NCBI GenBank assembly: GCA_038501195.1
Contig: JBBPUQ010000009.1
Span: forward strand, 3,596,001 to 3,660,000
From: Nemania diffusa
Taxonomy: Eukaryota; Ascomycota; Sordariomycetes; Xylariales; Xylariaceae
Direction of reading: 5' to 3'
Length of the DNA: 64,000 bases
This document shows positions 47,999 through 59,056 of the stretch, piece after piece; the stretch's first letter is position 1, and every line of letters begins with the position of its first letter. Below the pieces are notes generated by a model that was not told the DNA's origin, searched no databases, and saw only the letters and a list, made by a program, of their open reading frames with translations. The position numbers and the translations under genes are program-made.

Positions 47999-49021
47999 GC
48001 GTGAATATCACGCACTGAATACAATTTTTAATAATAAGGCGATGCTATACACTAAAATATGACGGAGGTCTCGCAGGTTGGGGATTCAAAGGGTACCTAG
48101 TCTAAGTAGGCCAGAGACCGAGGACCTGGAGATCTAGTCAAAACCCCCCTTGTGTCTAATTTTGCTCAGTCTGGGGCCTACGCATAAGCAGGCTGCGTGA
48201 GATTGTACCATTTAGTACTAGATAGGTAGTATTGGATATGGGGCTTTGAAGCTGGCTTCGGCAAATATAGTTAGCGTACTGAGGCAGCAATTCAACTATA
48301 CTAACATAGGTAGTAGATAGCTGCAGTAAAATACCTATGTAAGTCTCTATTACGTTCAAGTGAGCTGATGATCAACGATCCCTGCCTAATTATTATCATA
48401 GACACCCAATACAATAGAATTGCGAAGCATGGCGCATAGTGTTGCTAATGAAATGGGCGGCATTTAGTAAAATATTGCGTGTACTATCGGATGTGCAAGT
48501 TGAGAGAGCTTGCATATGCAGGACAGCTCTTGCTACCAACATTTACTGGAAGTCTGACTGTTGAAGCGGGCCATGCCTGTAATATGGCCTTCTAGAGACT
48601 AGACCTATGTATATACAGACTTCAAGAAACTTAGCTAGACACAACAAGCACATTGCCAGAGCCTTTCTGGGTAATAACAAGAGGAGAAGCTTGATTTTGG
48701 CCCGGGGAATTTAATTAGCAGAAAGAAGAGAAGGACTAGAGATTCAGCCTAGCTAGGAAGTATACCTGTGTATATAATAGACACCAAGGATGTGAGATTA
48801 ATCAATGTATGCATACCTCGTAATACTAGCTGGCTCGGGAGGTTGCAGCCACATGTGGCTATATCGCTCACACAGCCTCATTTTATATGTTTCACCGGCC
48901 TGCAATGACAATAGACAAAAGAGGGGTTGCGCCGTTGAACCCGTTTCTACACACGCTATAGATTATATACCTATAGATTCCTTCAAAGACTTTTCAATAA
49001 TCTACCTAAGAAGCGCTTGAG
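47999..49021. other. Divergent intergenic region NLR / fructosamine kinase
   Basis: 1 kb with no supported gene; the short frames in it show no family features. It contains the promoters of both divergent genes. Confidence 0.5.
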
Positions 49022-50355
49022 ATGGTGTACATTCCTCCAGACTTCAATGCTCCGATTGTGTCTAGGGAGGAAGCTTACGAGGGCATAGAATTAGACGATG
49101 CAGTAAGAGCAAGTATGTGATCTAGCAATCGACCACGCTGATTCTCACGCTACCTTGACGGGCTTGCCAACAGGACTTTGCATCCTAAAAATCATTCTAG
49201 CTAACGATTCTAATAGTGCTTCCAGAAGATGCGACGATCAAATGGGTCGCTACATATTATAAGAGTTTCTGGGCACTAAGTAGTAAAATTGACATTGAAT
49301 TTTTTGATGGCGCTGACCAGTCTTATTTTCTCAAAGTGAGTATCTTTGATATGCCAATGGTCGTGTGCTTATATGAAAAAGGTTTACACAGCCGAGAACG
49401 CTAAAGATATGGCCTTGGGCGAATACGAAGGAAGTAAAGCTCTATACATGGCCCTACCAGACAACGTTCCTAGACCGATAGCAGCGGGGGCTCTGAAGAA
49501 GGATCCCGAAAAACATTTCTATCTAGCCGAGTTCCGACATATGGCTGATAAATTGCCTGGAATGCCCGAGTTTGTATCCGTTGTTGCCAAGTTACACCAG
49601 AATACCGAGTCACCTAATGGGAAATTCGGGTTTCACGTTACCACATACGGAGGCGATTATCCAGTGGACACGTCTTGGTGTGATACCTGGGAGGAGTTCT
49701 TTACTAGATTGATGAAGAATACGATGGAGAAAGAAAGGCTCGTTCATGGCCCTAACGATGAACTCGACACACTCAGGCCTATGATTCTAGAGCATGTCAT
49801 TCCTCGGTTGCTACGTCCAATGGAGTCTGATGGGAGAAAGTTAAAGCCTGCTCTGATCCACGGAGACCTATGGCATGGAAATGTGGCGGTAGATCATGAG
49901 ACTAATGAACCCATCTTATACGATCCTTGTGCTTTCTATGGCCATAGCGAATGTGAGTGCGGCTCTGGATCTTGACTGTTTTTCCTCTGACAGCAATAGA
50001 TGAGTTTGCACCCTGGCGGGCGGCTCGATACCTCACAAGTCGTGAACATGTGCAAGCATACTACAAGATTGCAGAAGTGACGGAGCCATCAGTAGATCAA
50101 GATGACCGCCACGCTCTGTATGCAATGTAAGTTGCAGGCGCTTCTTTAAGGGACGTTAGTAAATATCGTTACTAACCGATTATAGGCGAAACAACCTAGC
50201 GGTCTCAATTTCATGGCCCGACAACAAGCAGACAAGACAGTTGTATGTATCGAAGGCTGACACACTAATATGGCATAGCTAACATATATTGAAGGGCTAT
50301 TGATGAAATGAAGCGACTGGTGGAGAAGTACTGCAACCAAGAGACGAGCGTGTAG
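49022..50355 (+). CDS. Fructosamine/ketosamine-3-kinase-like protein
   Basis: Member of the fructosamine-kinase (FN3K) family, protein-kinase-fold enzymes that phosphorylate ketoamine adducts on glycated proteins, leading to deglycation. Six exons: 49022-49112, 49217-49335, 49382-49952, 50000-50126, 50186-50242, 50295-50355; all phases agree, 341 residues, no lesion. Key segments: IDIEFFDGADQSYFLKV, FRHMADKLPGMPEFV, AKLHQNTESPNGKFGFHV (the family's LH...S...FG signature), the catalytic loop LIHGDLWHGNVAV (about residues 229-241) and LYDPCAFYGHSEYEFA with the metal-binding Asp near residue 251. The second intron is only 46 nt. The substrate could be another small amine or sugar-amine. Its place in an accessory region beside an NLR is unusual for a housekeeping repair enzyme, and fungal genomes often carry extra copies. 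Confidence 0.88.
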
Positions 50356-51148
50356 TTCAAGTCTAATTCCATACGGTACTCTTAGTTAGGTCTAATCTAA
50401 GGTTTGGTCCGTTTGGAGAGGTCTCATACTGAATAAACTAAGCTGAGCTTTTACCAACAACACAAAGCTCGAGTGTCCTGTGCTTCCTACTTACCTGCAT
50501 GGGATGTATCTAAGCAGCCGAGAGAGGGCCCATCCATGCATACATGCGTATGCATGCTGTATTAATCAAAGTATTGTACTTTTAAAAGAAGAAAAAAATA
50601 GGTGAGGTTGGGAATTTGTGAAGCCTTTAATGGTAGGTATCTATTGGCTAGGTAGGCTTTTCTAAATCCCGGTTCCTCGCCAGGGGCTATGAGTGCTATA
50701 TTGCATTCCCCATTGGAGCATACTACGTAGATATGGACGATCACCAGCTGGGCGGCTCGGTATTCGTGCTGCTTGTGTGCATGCTCATCACCCTAGTAAA
50801 GACGAAGCGTATTGCGTGATATACCAGTCCGAGAAAAGCTGGTGAAATAATCTATATATAATATCAAGCAATTAGCTGTGGTGCACTGGAGCATCGCTAG
50901 ACTTTAGTCCGTGCATCACCAATCTTCAAAGGTGGATACTTCACTTAGATCCACATCCGGGTACGGGACATTTAGGTAGGTACTCAGATACATGAGGTAC
51001 ATAGGTAGGTATCTAGATGTTACTACCAAGCTAGTTGACATATCGGTTAGGCAGATATAAGACATACTCCGCACAATGTGTCGAAAGATAGACAGCACCC
51101 TAAGCACCCCTCTTTCTTCCTCTTTCTTTCAAACACATATTCTCGACG
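50356..51148. other. Intergenic region
   Basis: About 0.8 kb with no supported gene. AGGTA/TACCT motifs lie at 50970-51015; a CT-rich stretch precedes the MFS ATG (51105-51130). Confidence 0.5.
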
Positions 51149-52823
51149 ATGGCGATAGGCTCGGGACACGGGCCGATAGCTCACCCGTGCCTCAAAAGTC
51201 GGGTAGTTGATAATAATGAGCTGGCTCAAGATAGTAGCCATCAAGACCGTTATTCGGTCTTCAGCGCATGGGAGAAGAAACTCATAACAGCAATCATAGG
51301 CTTCTCTATGGTTTTCTCCCCACTGACGGCTAATATTTACTTCCCTGGCCTTGTGAAGATACAGGAAGACCTAAACGTCACATCTGAGCTTGTCAATCTC
51401 ACAATTACTTCTTATCTGATAGTCCAAGGTATCTCGCCAGTTTTATTCGGTGATGCCGCGGATCTCTTCGGCCGGCGTCCTGTGTTCATCATCATGTTCT
51501 CTGTATATATTCTAGCAAACATCGCGCTAGCACTTCAAAACAGCTTTGTAGCATTGCTCGTCCTCAGAATGGTGCAGAGCCTAGGCTGCTCTGCGACTAT
51601 AGCAATATCGTATGGAGTAATTGCAGATGTGTCAACACCCGCAGAACGTGGCAGTATGCAGGGGATCGCTATCACGGCTGCTAACGTGGGTCCAGTACTA
51701 GCTCCCGTCATTGGGGGTGCTCTAGTAAGTCGGGCCGGGTGGCACTGGGTCTTCTGGTTCCTCCTGATTGCTGGGGGGGTGGTTTTAATTATGATCCTAT
51801 TGTTTGTTCCGGAGACGGCGAGAAATATCGTCGGGAATGGGAAGACGCTTCCTTCGAGATGGGGAAAGCCTCTCGTGTCCAGCATCTTTGGTATCCAGAT
51901 CCCTAAGGCTGGTCAGCTCTCAAAAAACGAATTCTCGGCAAAGCGGTCAACTCGTGTGCTCAACCCTTTACGATCGTTCCGAATTTTGTTCTACAAAGAC
52001 TCATTCATTGTTCTCCTTGTCAGCGGTGTCTTTTACCTTATTTATTATTGTGTTCAGGCTTCCATCACCAACGAGTTGCAGGAGATATACCGCTATAACG
52101 AGTCGGTCATTGGAGCCTGCTACCTCGCCATTGGTGTTGGGGTCATCATAGGAGGGTTTGTCAACGGTGAATTCGGCAATATTTCGATGTTTTCATTCTT
52201 AGCTAATAGCCTACCAGGGAAGCTCATGAACTATAACTATAGGCGCAAGGCCCGCGAAATCGGCCATTGCATAGATAGAGCGAACGGCGACGATCTAAGG
52301 AAATTCCCAATTGAGCAAGCGAGAACTAGGTCGATGATCTTCTTAAACATTGCACATCTAATCACACTTGCTGCTTACGGTTGGCTCCTTCAAAAACGAG
52401 TGGTGAGTTTCAACCACTTTTACGATGATGTGTGCTTACTTGGCTACAAAGCACGTAAGCGGCCCATTGATTCTACAATTCATATTGGGTGGCCTTGAGA
52501 CCTGTATTGTTCAAGTAAGTCGAGCTTCTCTCTCATCTATCGAACTAAGGGTGTGCTAAATTATCGAACAGACGTTCAACACACTTTTAGTGGACATTTT
52601 CCAAGAAACGCCAAGCACTGCAGCGGCGGCAGGGAACATTGTGCGGTGCGGGCTGGCAGCTGCTGGTGTTGCTGGCATGAAGCCATTGATGGGGATAATA
52701 GGGAATGGCTGGTATTTCACCATGCTTTCAATAATTGGATTCGGGGTCGGTTCAGTGGGAACTTTCACGCTCCACAGGTTCGGTATGAAATGGAGGCTGC
52801 AGAGATGCGAGACCGTAGGTTGA
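51149..52823 (+). CDS. MFS drug:H+ antiporter (DHA1, QDR-like)
   Basis: Twelve-helix major facilitator transporter of the plasma membrane, DHA1/QDR type, expected to export drugs or organic ions by proton antiport. Exons 51149-52166, 52218-52402, 52452-52514, 52572-52823; phases agree, 505 residues. Features: cytosolic N-terminus of about 45 residues, helix 1 SMVFSPLTANIYFPGLVKIQ, LNVTSELVNLTITSYLIVQG, signature A GDAADLFGRRPVFII, the DHA1 motif C region ITAANVGPVLAPVIGGAL, LFVPETARNIVGNG, a long central loop, then VGVIIGGFVNGKLMNYNYRR and VHVSGPLILQFI. Intron 1 (52167-52217) is 51 nt and lacks a stop in frame, so a naive ORF keeps 17 wrong residues. The family assignment is firm, the substrate unknown. 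Confidence 0.9.
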
Positions 52824-54301
52824 TATGAAGTGTATATACCAGAAATTTGACTAGAGGCCAGATGTTAGGGGTTTTTATCTAGAGTGAAGATGCGTCACGA
52901 ATATCAACGACGTTAGGTAGAAGCCGGGTGGCAGTACAAGGATAGGGCTTAATTTCATCGATTCCCAAATTATAACCAATTAATAAAAAGGGACTCTCCT
53001 ACTTGTATGCTCGTGATATTTGATACAAATACCCATAGTAGTTTCGAGGCGTCCCTCCTACGATTTTATCATCGGATACTAGGTAAGTTGGAGGATCAAA
53101 TTCGCTTCGCGAACGAACCTAGCAATACTATAAAATATACGCCGTAATAAATAGGGAGACTAGCAAAAACGTTAGCATCGCAATCTTTGTATTACTAATA
53201 AATATTCTTATGTATCCAATCATCGCCCCTATGTTGGTGCTTACGTAATTAAAGAGGACAATGCCCTTCTAAATTGAAAATGAGGATAATGAAACAATGT
53301 CGTCGGTAGCATCATCTGTTCAGATATTGGTAAAATACAATTACTCGAAACTAGGTTGGATCCCTAGCACGATAAATATATATTTTGGGTGTCCATATCA
53401 AACTCCCAAACCCCTTCCTAGCCCGAGATATAGTAATTATACAGAGTGATAATCCGGAGAGTTATAGAAACGCCACCTCCAGGCGTTGTTATAGTTTGAC
53501 CTGATCTAGATCTTATGTTTTGGTATACCGGGAAAGAGGACTTCGCAACTGATCATCTGTTCAAGAAGCTGGCGAAAGCCAAGGGAGCTTTGCCATTCCT
53601 CTGGGTGAGCAATTTTGGGCGGTCTAGATACGCCGTTACCATAGACGCCATGTAAAAGGTGACCAGAGGACAAGCTAAACACCCTTAACTAACGACTAAC
53701 GACTAGTAATTTTATTGTTAATTATAGTGGAATGTAATGGTATAGATGAGTAAGCCCTATCTAGGATATATAATACTGCAACAAGGTATATTTAAGCTAA
53801 TAGTTACCCATAGTTTCCCTTCCTTTCAGTCAGGGTAGACCCAAAGATCTCTAGGCTAGAACCGTTGGGTCCAGGTGACCTATCCCCTCCAATAACCTCA
53901 ATACAGGTGGGTTAGGTCTCGGACTGTTGGGCGCGTATGCATGTAGCCAGTCATAGCAGCTTCCTAGACATCTTGGCAGTCTTGACCATGTGACAAATAC
54001 TTGATACGGAAAATTAGCATCTGATACTTAGCGGATGACTAGGTTGCTTACCTTGAGGCTGTTCTCTAGGTTACCAAGGCTGAAGCTGCTGAATGATATC
54101 TTGATTACATCAATCTATGAGGACCCTCTCTTTTTGTGGATCGTGCAATTGTTCGTAGCAAGATCAATCATACTGTGGTTTGAGTGCGGAGAGAGTAGCA
54201 TTGCTAGGAGGATGTGAATAGGTCTTCAGATTAGACATAAGTCTCCTAATGGCCTATAGGCTATAACGTCATGACCTCCTATTTATCACCGAATCCAATT
54301 A
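52824..54301. other. Gene-poor intergenic region
   Basis: 1.5 kb without a recognised gene. It holds one short coding-like frame (53515-53655, listed). The downstream part contains GTTGGGTCCAGGTGACC-type DNA with no repeats that I can place. Confidence 0.45.
53515..53655 (+). pseudogene. Possible 46-residue gene remnant
   Basis: ATG to TAA frame beginning MFWYTGKEDFATDHLFKKLA and ending in YAVTIDAM. It looks more protein-like than chance in this AT-leaning DNA (LFKKLAKAKGALPFLWV), but I do not recognise the family and no second exon is evident. It could be a relic of a longer gene. Confidence 0.2.
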
Positions 54302-57025
54302 TTACGCAGCGTGCTTCTTGAATAACCGGCTTCTCGTCATTCTTTCTGTTGGTGTGTTAGATGGTACGGTCCTCTCACCTCTCCAATAAAACATCCTTTT
54401 GATAGCCGCTTTAAAGAAGCTGAGACGGGTCCCTATATTATCTGATTCTTGGAGGCGTAGGGCTGTCGCCTCGGAAATGTGTTGTATTTCTTCGGCCGGT
54501 TGTTGGGACGAAGGCGCCAAGGTGTTTACATCCGCTGGTATGTTTGAATGCTGAGCCATGACTCCTTCAGCTTTATGTAACATTCTAGAGTCATCATGCA
54601 GCGAATTTTCTAATTCGGGAGGTGGAAAAGTTGTGACAGAAGAAGGGGCGTAAACATAAGAGTTATTGAGGCCTCTAGTGCTAATCTGAGTTGGCTGCTC
54701 TGTCGTTTCTAGCCTGTCAGGACTAGGGCCTTGAAATGAAGCACGGTGACTCTCTGGAAGTTTCGTGTTTATTGAGCTCGGCGTATCGGAGGCTTGATCA
54801 AAAGCATCTCCATTGATAGAGTTTGTTGTTAGTGTAAGCGCTTGTAGATGCCTCGTCTCCGGAAGTACCATACTCCCCCCTGTTATATGCATGTGTAGTA
54901 GGTTGTCGGCCGTTAACATTGTTTTCATATTGATATCATTCTATCATCGGTCAGCTAGAGGCCAATATAACGGATTAGCCAAGTTTAATATACCTTAGGG
55001 GTATCCGCAGGCCGTATTATATCTTGCTTAGATGTTATTCTAAGGGCCTCTATATTCTCCGCTTGTGAAAGCTCGTCAACAATTCTATGAATGGCGGCGC
55101 AAATGACATCTGCTCTCAATCGCTTATTTTTGTCGACCACAAGCATATCTTCATTCACTAGACGCAATATGCCAGTCGCAAAAGGGTCGCCTGCTGCAAT
55201 GTGATGAAGCCGTTTAATCCACTATTGATTGATCAGCCGTCGCACGACTAACTCAGTTTCTTGAGCCTTACCTCAGTAACACTTGGTTTCACTATCGCTT
55301 CAAAATATTTCCTGGACTGCGTCATGGTGAAGTAATTGTCTTCATCGACCACTAATATTTGGCTCCCCTTGACCCGAACATTCCAGAACTCTTCAACTCC
55401 CTTGAGTCCAAGTAGCCACCAGCTACAGAATTCCAGAAAAACACATCCGAGAGACCAAATATCATATTTTTGACAAATGTTCTGCTGTGGATTGTCCATT
55501 TCAGGGGCTCGGTATGACCAAGAATATCCTGCTATGCTCGTATGGGGCACGAGGGATCTGGTGACGCTGGAGTGAAAACGAGTTAAGCCAAGATCAGACA
55601 GTACAAGGCGGTCTCCATCTGAGGCAAACCAGAGGATATTGTTTGGCTTAATATCCCCATGACGACCCCATTCATTCTCATCCTCCCTACCTGAGATGCC
55701 CAACATTTGTGGCTGGTTCCTTCTCTCTTTTTGCCATGTGGCGAGTCCATGAATTCTTTTGACAGCGGTAGCTAGGCCTAGACATTGCGTAGCTGCCCAT
55801 CTCATTTTTTCAATGGTTCGTTCGGGGCCATATGGGTGTTCATGCCAATATTCGCCCAGGTTTCCGTCTGCCCATTCGAAGAGAAAGTAGTACTTCCGTC
55901 CATGTTGAAACGTGAGTAATAGTTTAATCAAATGGCTGTCCTTCTGTATTTGGGCACAGGTCTTCTCTAAAGCTACCAACTCCTGGTGGTATATATCCTC
56001 ATCATGAGTATCGATTTCTTTTAAAGCAAAATAAAGAGGTTTGTTGAATAACTTGTTTGCGTCAGCAAGAGTTCCTAACTTATAGTTACAACGCTAGAAA
56101 GCCTCCTTACCCGTGCTGGCTTAAAATTATGATGACTTGGGTGTATTTCAACTTGATGGACCACCCCGTTGCCACCACTAGACTTAAGTTCATACTTCCG
56201 CCATGGTAGTCGTATATTCTGGCCTAGAGTGTAAGAGCACAGCCTATTGTCCCGAATGTCGAAAAAGGGAACAAAAAAGAGCGACTGGTGACTGTAGAAC
56301 AGCACCACGTCATTGTCTTCCCAATCTTCGAATAGCGTTGTATTCTCCTTAGATGCCCTGGTGAGAGTGCTTGGTTCGTAAGCGCTGCGCGTGGGTTCGA
56401 GTGGTAGGTCATCGTCGGTAATATTCTCTCTCACGAACTTTTCGAAATATTCAAGTTTCTTCATATAGAGTAAGATTCCAAGGATCCGACGCCGAGTGAC
56501 ACACGAGGCGAATGCCGTATGTAGGTTCGCATTTTCGCCACAAATCTCCCCTTCCTTTATGAGAGATTTGATAGATTCTTTTCCAAATATCCTGTTAAAC
56601 TCGTTGATAGGTAAATATTTTTCAGTGTCATAACCACTGGCACTCTCTAGTCTCAGCTTGATTTCCTCGCGAATAGATTCCTTGATGGTCGCCGAAGACT
56701 TCGCTTCGAGGCCAAGGAGACCACGAATCTCAGCAGCTTCCATGGAATCTTCAAGAGATTCTCTCTCAGAGAGCCCGTAGAAAAGCTGATGAGCAGCACT
56801 AAAGCCAAGATCTTTCACATTGATAACAGAGGACGTACCCTCACTACCTTCTAACCTAGAGGCAATGAACGACCTCGCTCGGTAGTCATCCTGGTTCTCA
56901 GGGCGAATTCCGCCATTAGAATCTTCAATGGAAATTTTGGCAACCTCGTCCCCATTCCCCTTGGGCAGGAGAAAGCGTCTTCGTATATGGCCCCCTAAGT
57001 CCGGGCCTGGAGCTGTGTGGAACAT
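54302..57025 (-). CDS. Protein kinase with large N-terminal region (fungal family), paralogue 1
   Basis: Four exons: 57025-56111, 56051-55272, 55221-54994, 54940-54302; phases agree, 853 residues, no lesion. Residues 1-300 are a non-kinase region with IKESIREEIKLRLESASG, YLPINEFNRIFGKESIKSLI and LFEDWEDNDVVLFYSHQSLF, homologous in pattern to the kinase at 61040. The kinase domain starts at SSGGNGVVHQVEIHP. It has the ATP-site Lys in YFALKE (about 316), catalytic loop RHGDIKPNNILW (Asp about 438), DLG in place of DFG (about 458), and RAPEMDNP (about 487). All catalytic residues are present, so activity is likely. The last 210 residues are low-complexity with a basic end (RMTRSRLFKKH). The first intron is 59 nt with branch-like CTGAC; a shorter 32-nt choice was rejected. 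I recall this family beside HET and NLR genes; its role is not known to me. Confidence 0.82.
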
Positions 57026-58671
57026 CCTGTTTAAACGTTTCAATAGTCGCCAAGTATTATATGAACTGAATATATACGGTAAAGGTACCCTTAATTTAAC
57101 TAGGACTATAAGTAGGGAGAATGCTGATCATAACTTTGTAAATTGGAGGAGATGAGGTTACCTCACCTTGCCAACTAATAAGGTCTGCTTCTGATCTTCG
57201 TCGAAGTTCGTCTGATAGAACCATACATTTAATACTGTACTTGAGAACATTCACTTTTTTTTTCAAGACGACGCGAGTCCCTCACAGTTATAACCTATAT
57301 ATAATTTTGAATAGAGCCGTGTATCTTGTTGAGGCCAGATGAAATCATGTTAGCATTGAGATGGGGGAAAATAGATCGACTTGCGCCCCAATTCCTATGC
57401 TATATGCATTTATAGCAGTACCATATTGGTTGTTTACCAAGTATAGATTCGAGGCTTGAAGCTGAAACGTTAGGTTGGTATAGTTAGCACACCTTATTGT
57501 ATGTGCAGGGGAGTTAGGGACACTGCGGTAGGCAAGGCTAGCCCTGCTGAGCCCACTGGCGTTTTTCATACCGATGGCCATCAAAGGGTTGTTCCCCTAA
57601 CCAGATCTCGATCTATATTTCCTGGCAGTTTGTCACAAGGGTTGTGCAATTAATATTAAAGGAATTTGGTGTTTCGGCTTCTTCATTCTTAAAATAATCA
57701 AATGAGATTAAACCCATTCTTCCTTACAGCGCAATTCATCTCATAACTAATACTAAATGATACACATTGAATCTTACTCTCTTTTAAAATATCTGGTCCC
57801 ATCATCTTGCTCTCTATTATTGAGCACCCGGCGTAAACACCAAGATCTATAAAACTCCTCCATTTGCACAGAGCATAAAGCATAAAATCAGTGCTATCTA
57901 CTCTATAGTCCTGGGTGGGTTTATACAAAAGAAACAGGAACAAAACCATGTATCTCGCTGTAAAAATCCCAGATCTAACTAGCTAAATGATCCTCGCTAC
58001 TGCAACGGTAGCATACAGTTCAGACCCCCTGCCGCCCTGTGACCGCGCCGGATGCTACGCAGTAGATGAAGTCATCGCACTATTAGTTACCGCCAACACT
58101 GCCACAGCGCCACTGACTAGGGGTAAAATAATGGAAGTGGAAAAACACTTGTACGCGTTTTGGCGCATGATATATGGTGTCCGGGGGGGCTGCGAGGGGG
58201 TGCGGCTACGTCACAGCGAGACTAGATAAACAATACCTAGGCGCCATCTCCAGGTGAAGGATCATAATCATACTCTATATGTAGTACGCAGTACTTCGCC
58301 ACGACCTGGTGGCGGTGGCCTGCCTTTTCGATTTTTCGTATGTCACCAGCCAATAATCCACCGGCTTTCAGCATTCTTTCTAATTTAAGCATTTAAGGTG
58401 CAAATTTGAAATTCTGATGGCTGAAACGATATGTGACCATAACTGTGGTACCCGGTGACATTCCGTGCAGGGCAGCGGGCACCGCGTTTCTACTTTTAAT
58501 AGCACTAGTTTCGCTAGGCGCCATAATATCGTGTCACCCCCATTCACAATCGTCTCTCCCAATTCTATCTATTGCCAACAAAGTCTACTAATACTCTTCA
58601 TCACTTGCTAGCAGAAAGGGGTTCGATTCGCACGATAAAATCTTTTACCGCAGCCTAGTTGGACCTGTAAA
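57026..58671. other. Intergenic region
   Basis: 1.6 kb. Two ATG-initiated frames occur (57949-57698 minus, 83 codons; 57987-58229 plus, 80 codons) but neither shows family features or splice continuation, so they are not called. The AT-leaning DNA near 57240-57310 is probably promoter of the minus-strand kinase. Confidence 0.45.
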
Positions 58672-59056
58672 ATGCCACAATGCAATCTCCGAATCGTGAG
58701 GACAGATGACCAACACGTCGTCTTCACTGAGCATCCTGATTACATACATCCTCGGGACTTGTCGGCATGGCTACGCGGCAGATACGGAGAGTCGAGTGTT
58801 AAGATATATCTCGTAAAAGATATCTACGTCATATATGTCGACCGTGATGCAGTAGACACCAGCGAGTTGGTAAGTAAACTCTGCCAAGCACATCCACATG
58901 TCTGACACAGAACGATAGAACTCCCTTCCGATGACCGACTCAGCAAATACATGCCGCAAGACAGAGGAAAGGCCGATGAAGGATTGGGAGCAGAGACTTT
59001 CCGACGTAAAGGAGGCACAAGAAGTGTTGAAAAAATATAGGTCATCTAGATCATGA
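58672..59056 (+). CDS. Putative small protein, unknown
   Basis: Two-exon model: 58672-58869 (donor GTAAGT) and 58919-59056 (acceptor GATAG), phase 0, 111 residues. The N-terminal part MPQCNLRIVRTDDQHVVFTE, YIHPRDLSAWLRGRYGES and VKIYLVKDIYVIYVDRDAVD looks like a small alpha/beta fold. The exon 2 frame gives EERPMKDWEQRLSDVKEAQE and VLKKYRSSRS, a probable helix. Another acceptor (CACAG, 58910) would give a quick stop. No signal peptide, no family recognised. It lies between the two divergently related kinases. The start is supported by a good context (AAAATGCC). Confidence 0.42.

Noticed and set aside
54035..54217. 60-codon plus-strand frame rich in Leu/Ile
   Set aside because: Composition-driven, no supporting signal, and it overlaps the 3' flank of the kinase gene.
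56079..56110. 32-nt intron in kinase paralogue 1
   Set aside because: Too short for a fungal intron; a 59-nt intron with the same donor and a later AAG acceptor keeps frame and has a branch-like CTGAC.
57698..58229. ATG-initiated frames of 83 (minus) and 80 (plus) codons
   Set aside because: No family features, no splice partners and no conserved-looking pattern.
58608..58636. tRNA-like T-loop GGGGTTCGATTCGC
   Set aside because: The flanks do not form the T-stem and no acceptor, D or anticodon arms can be built.
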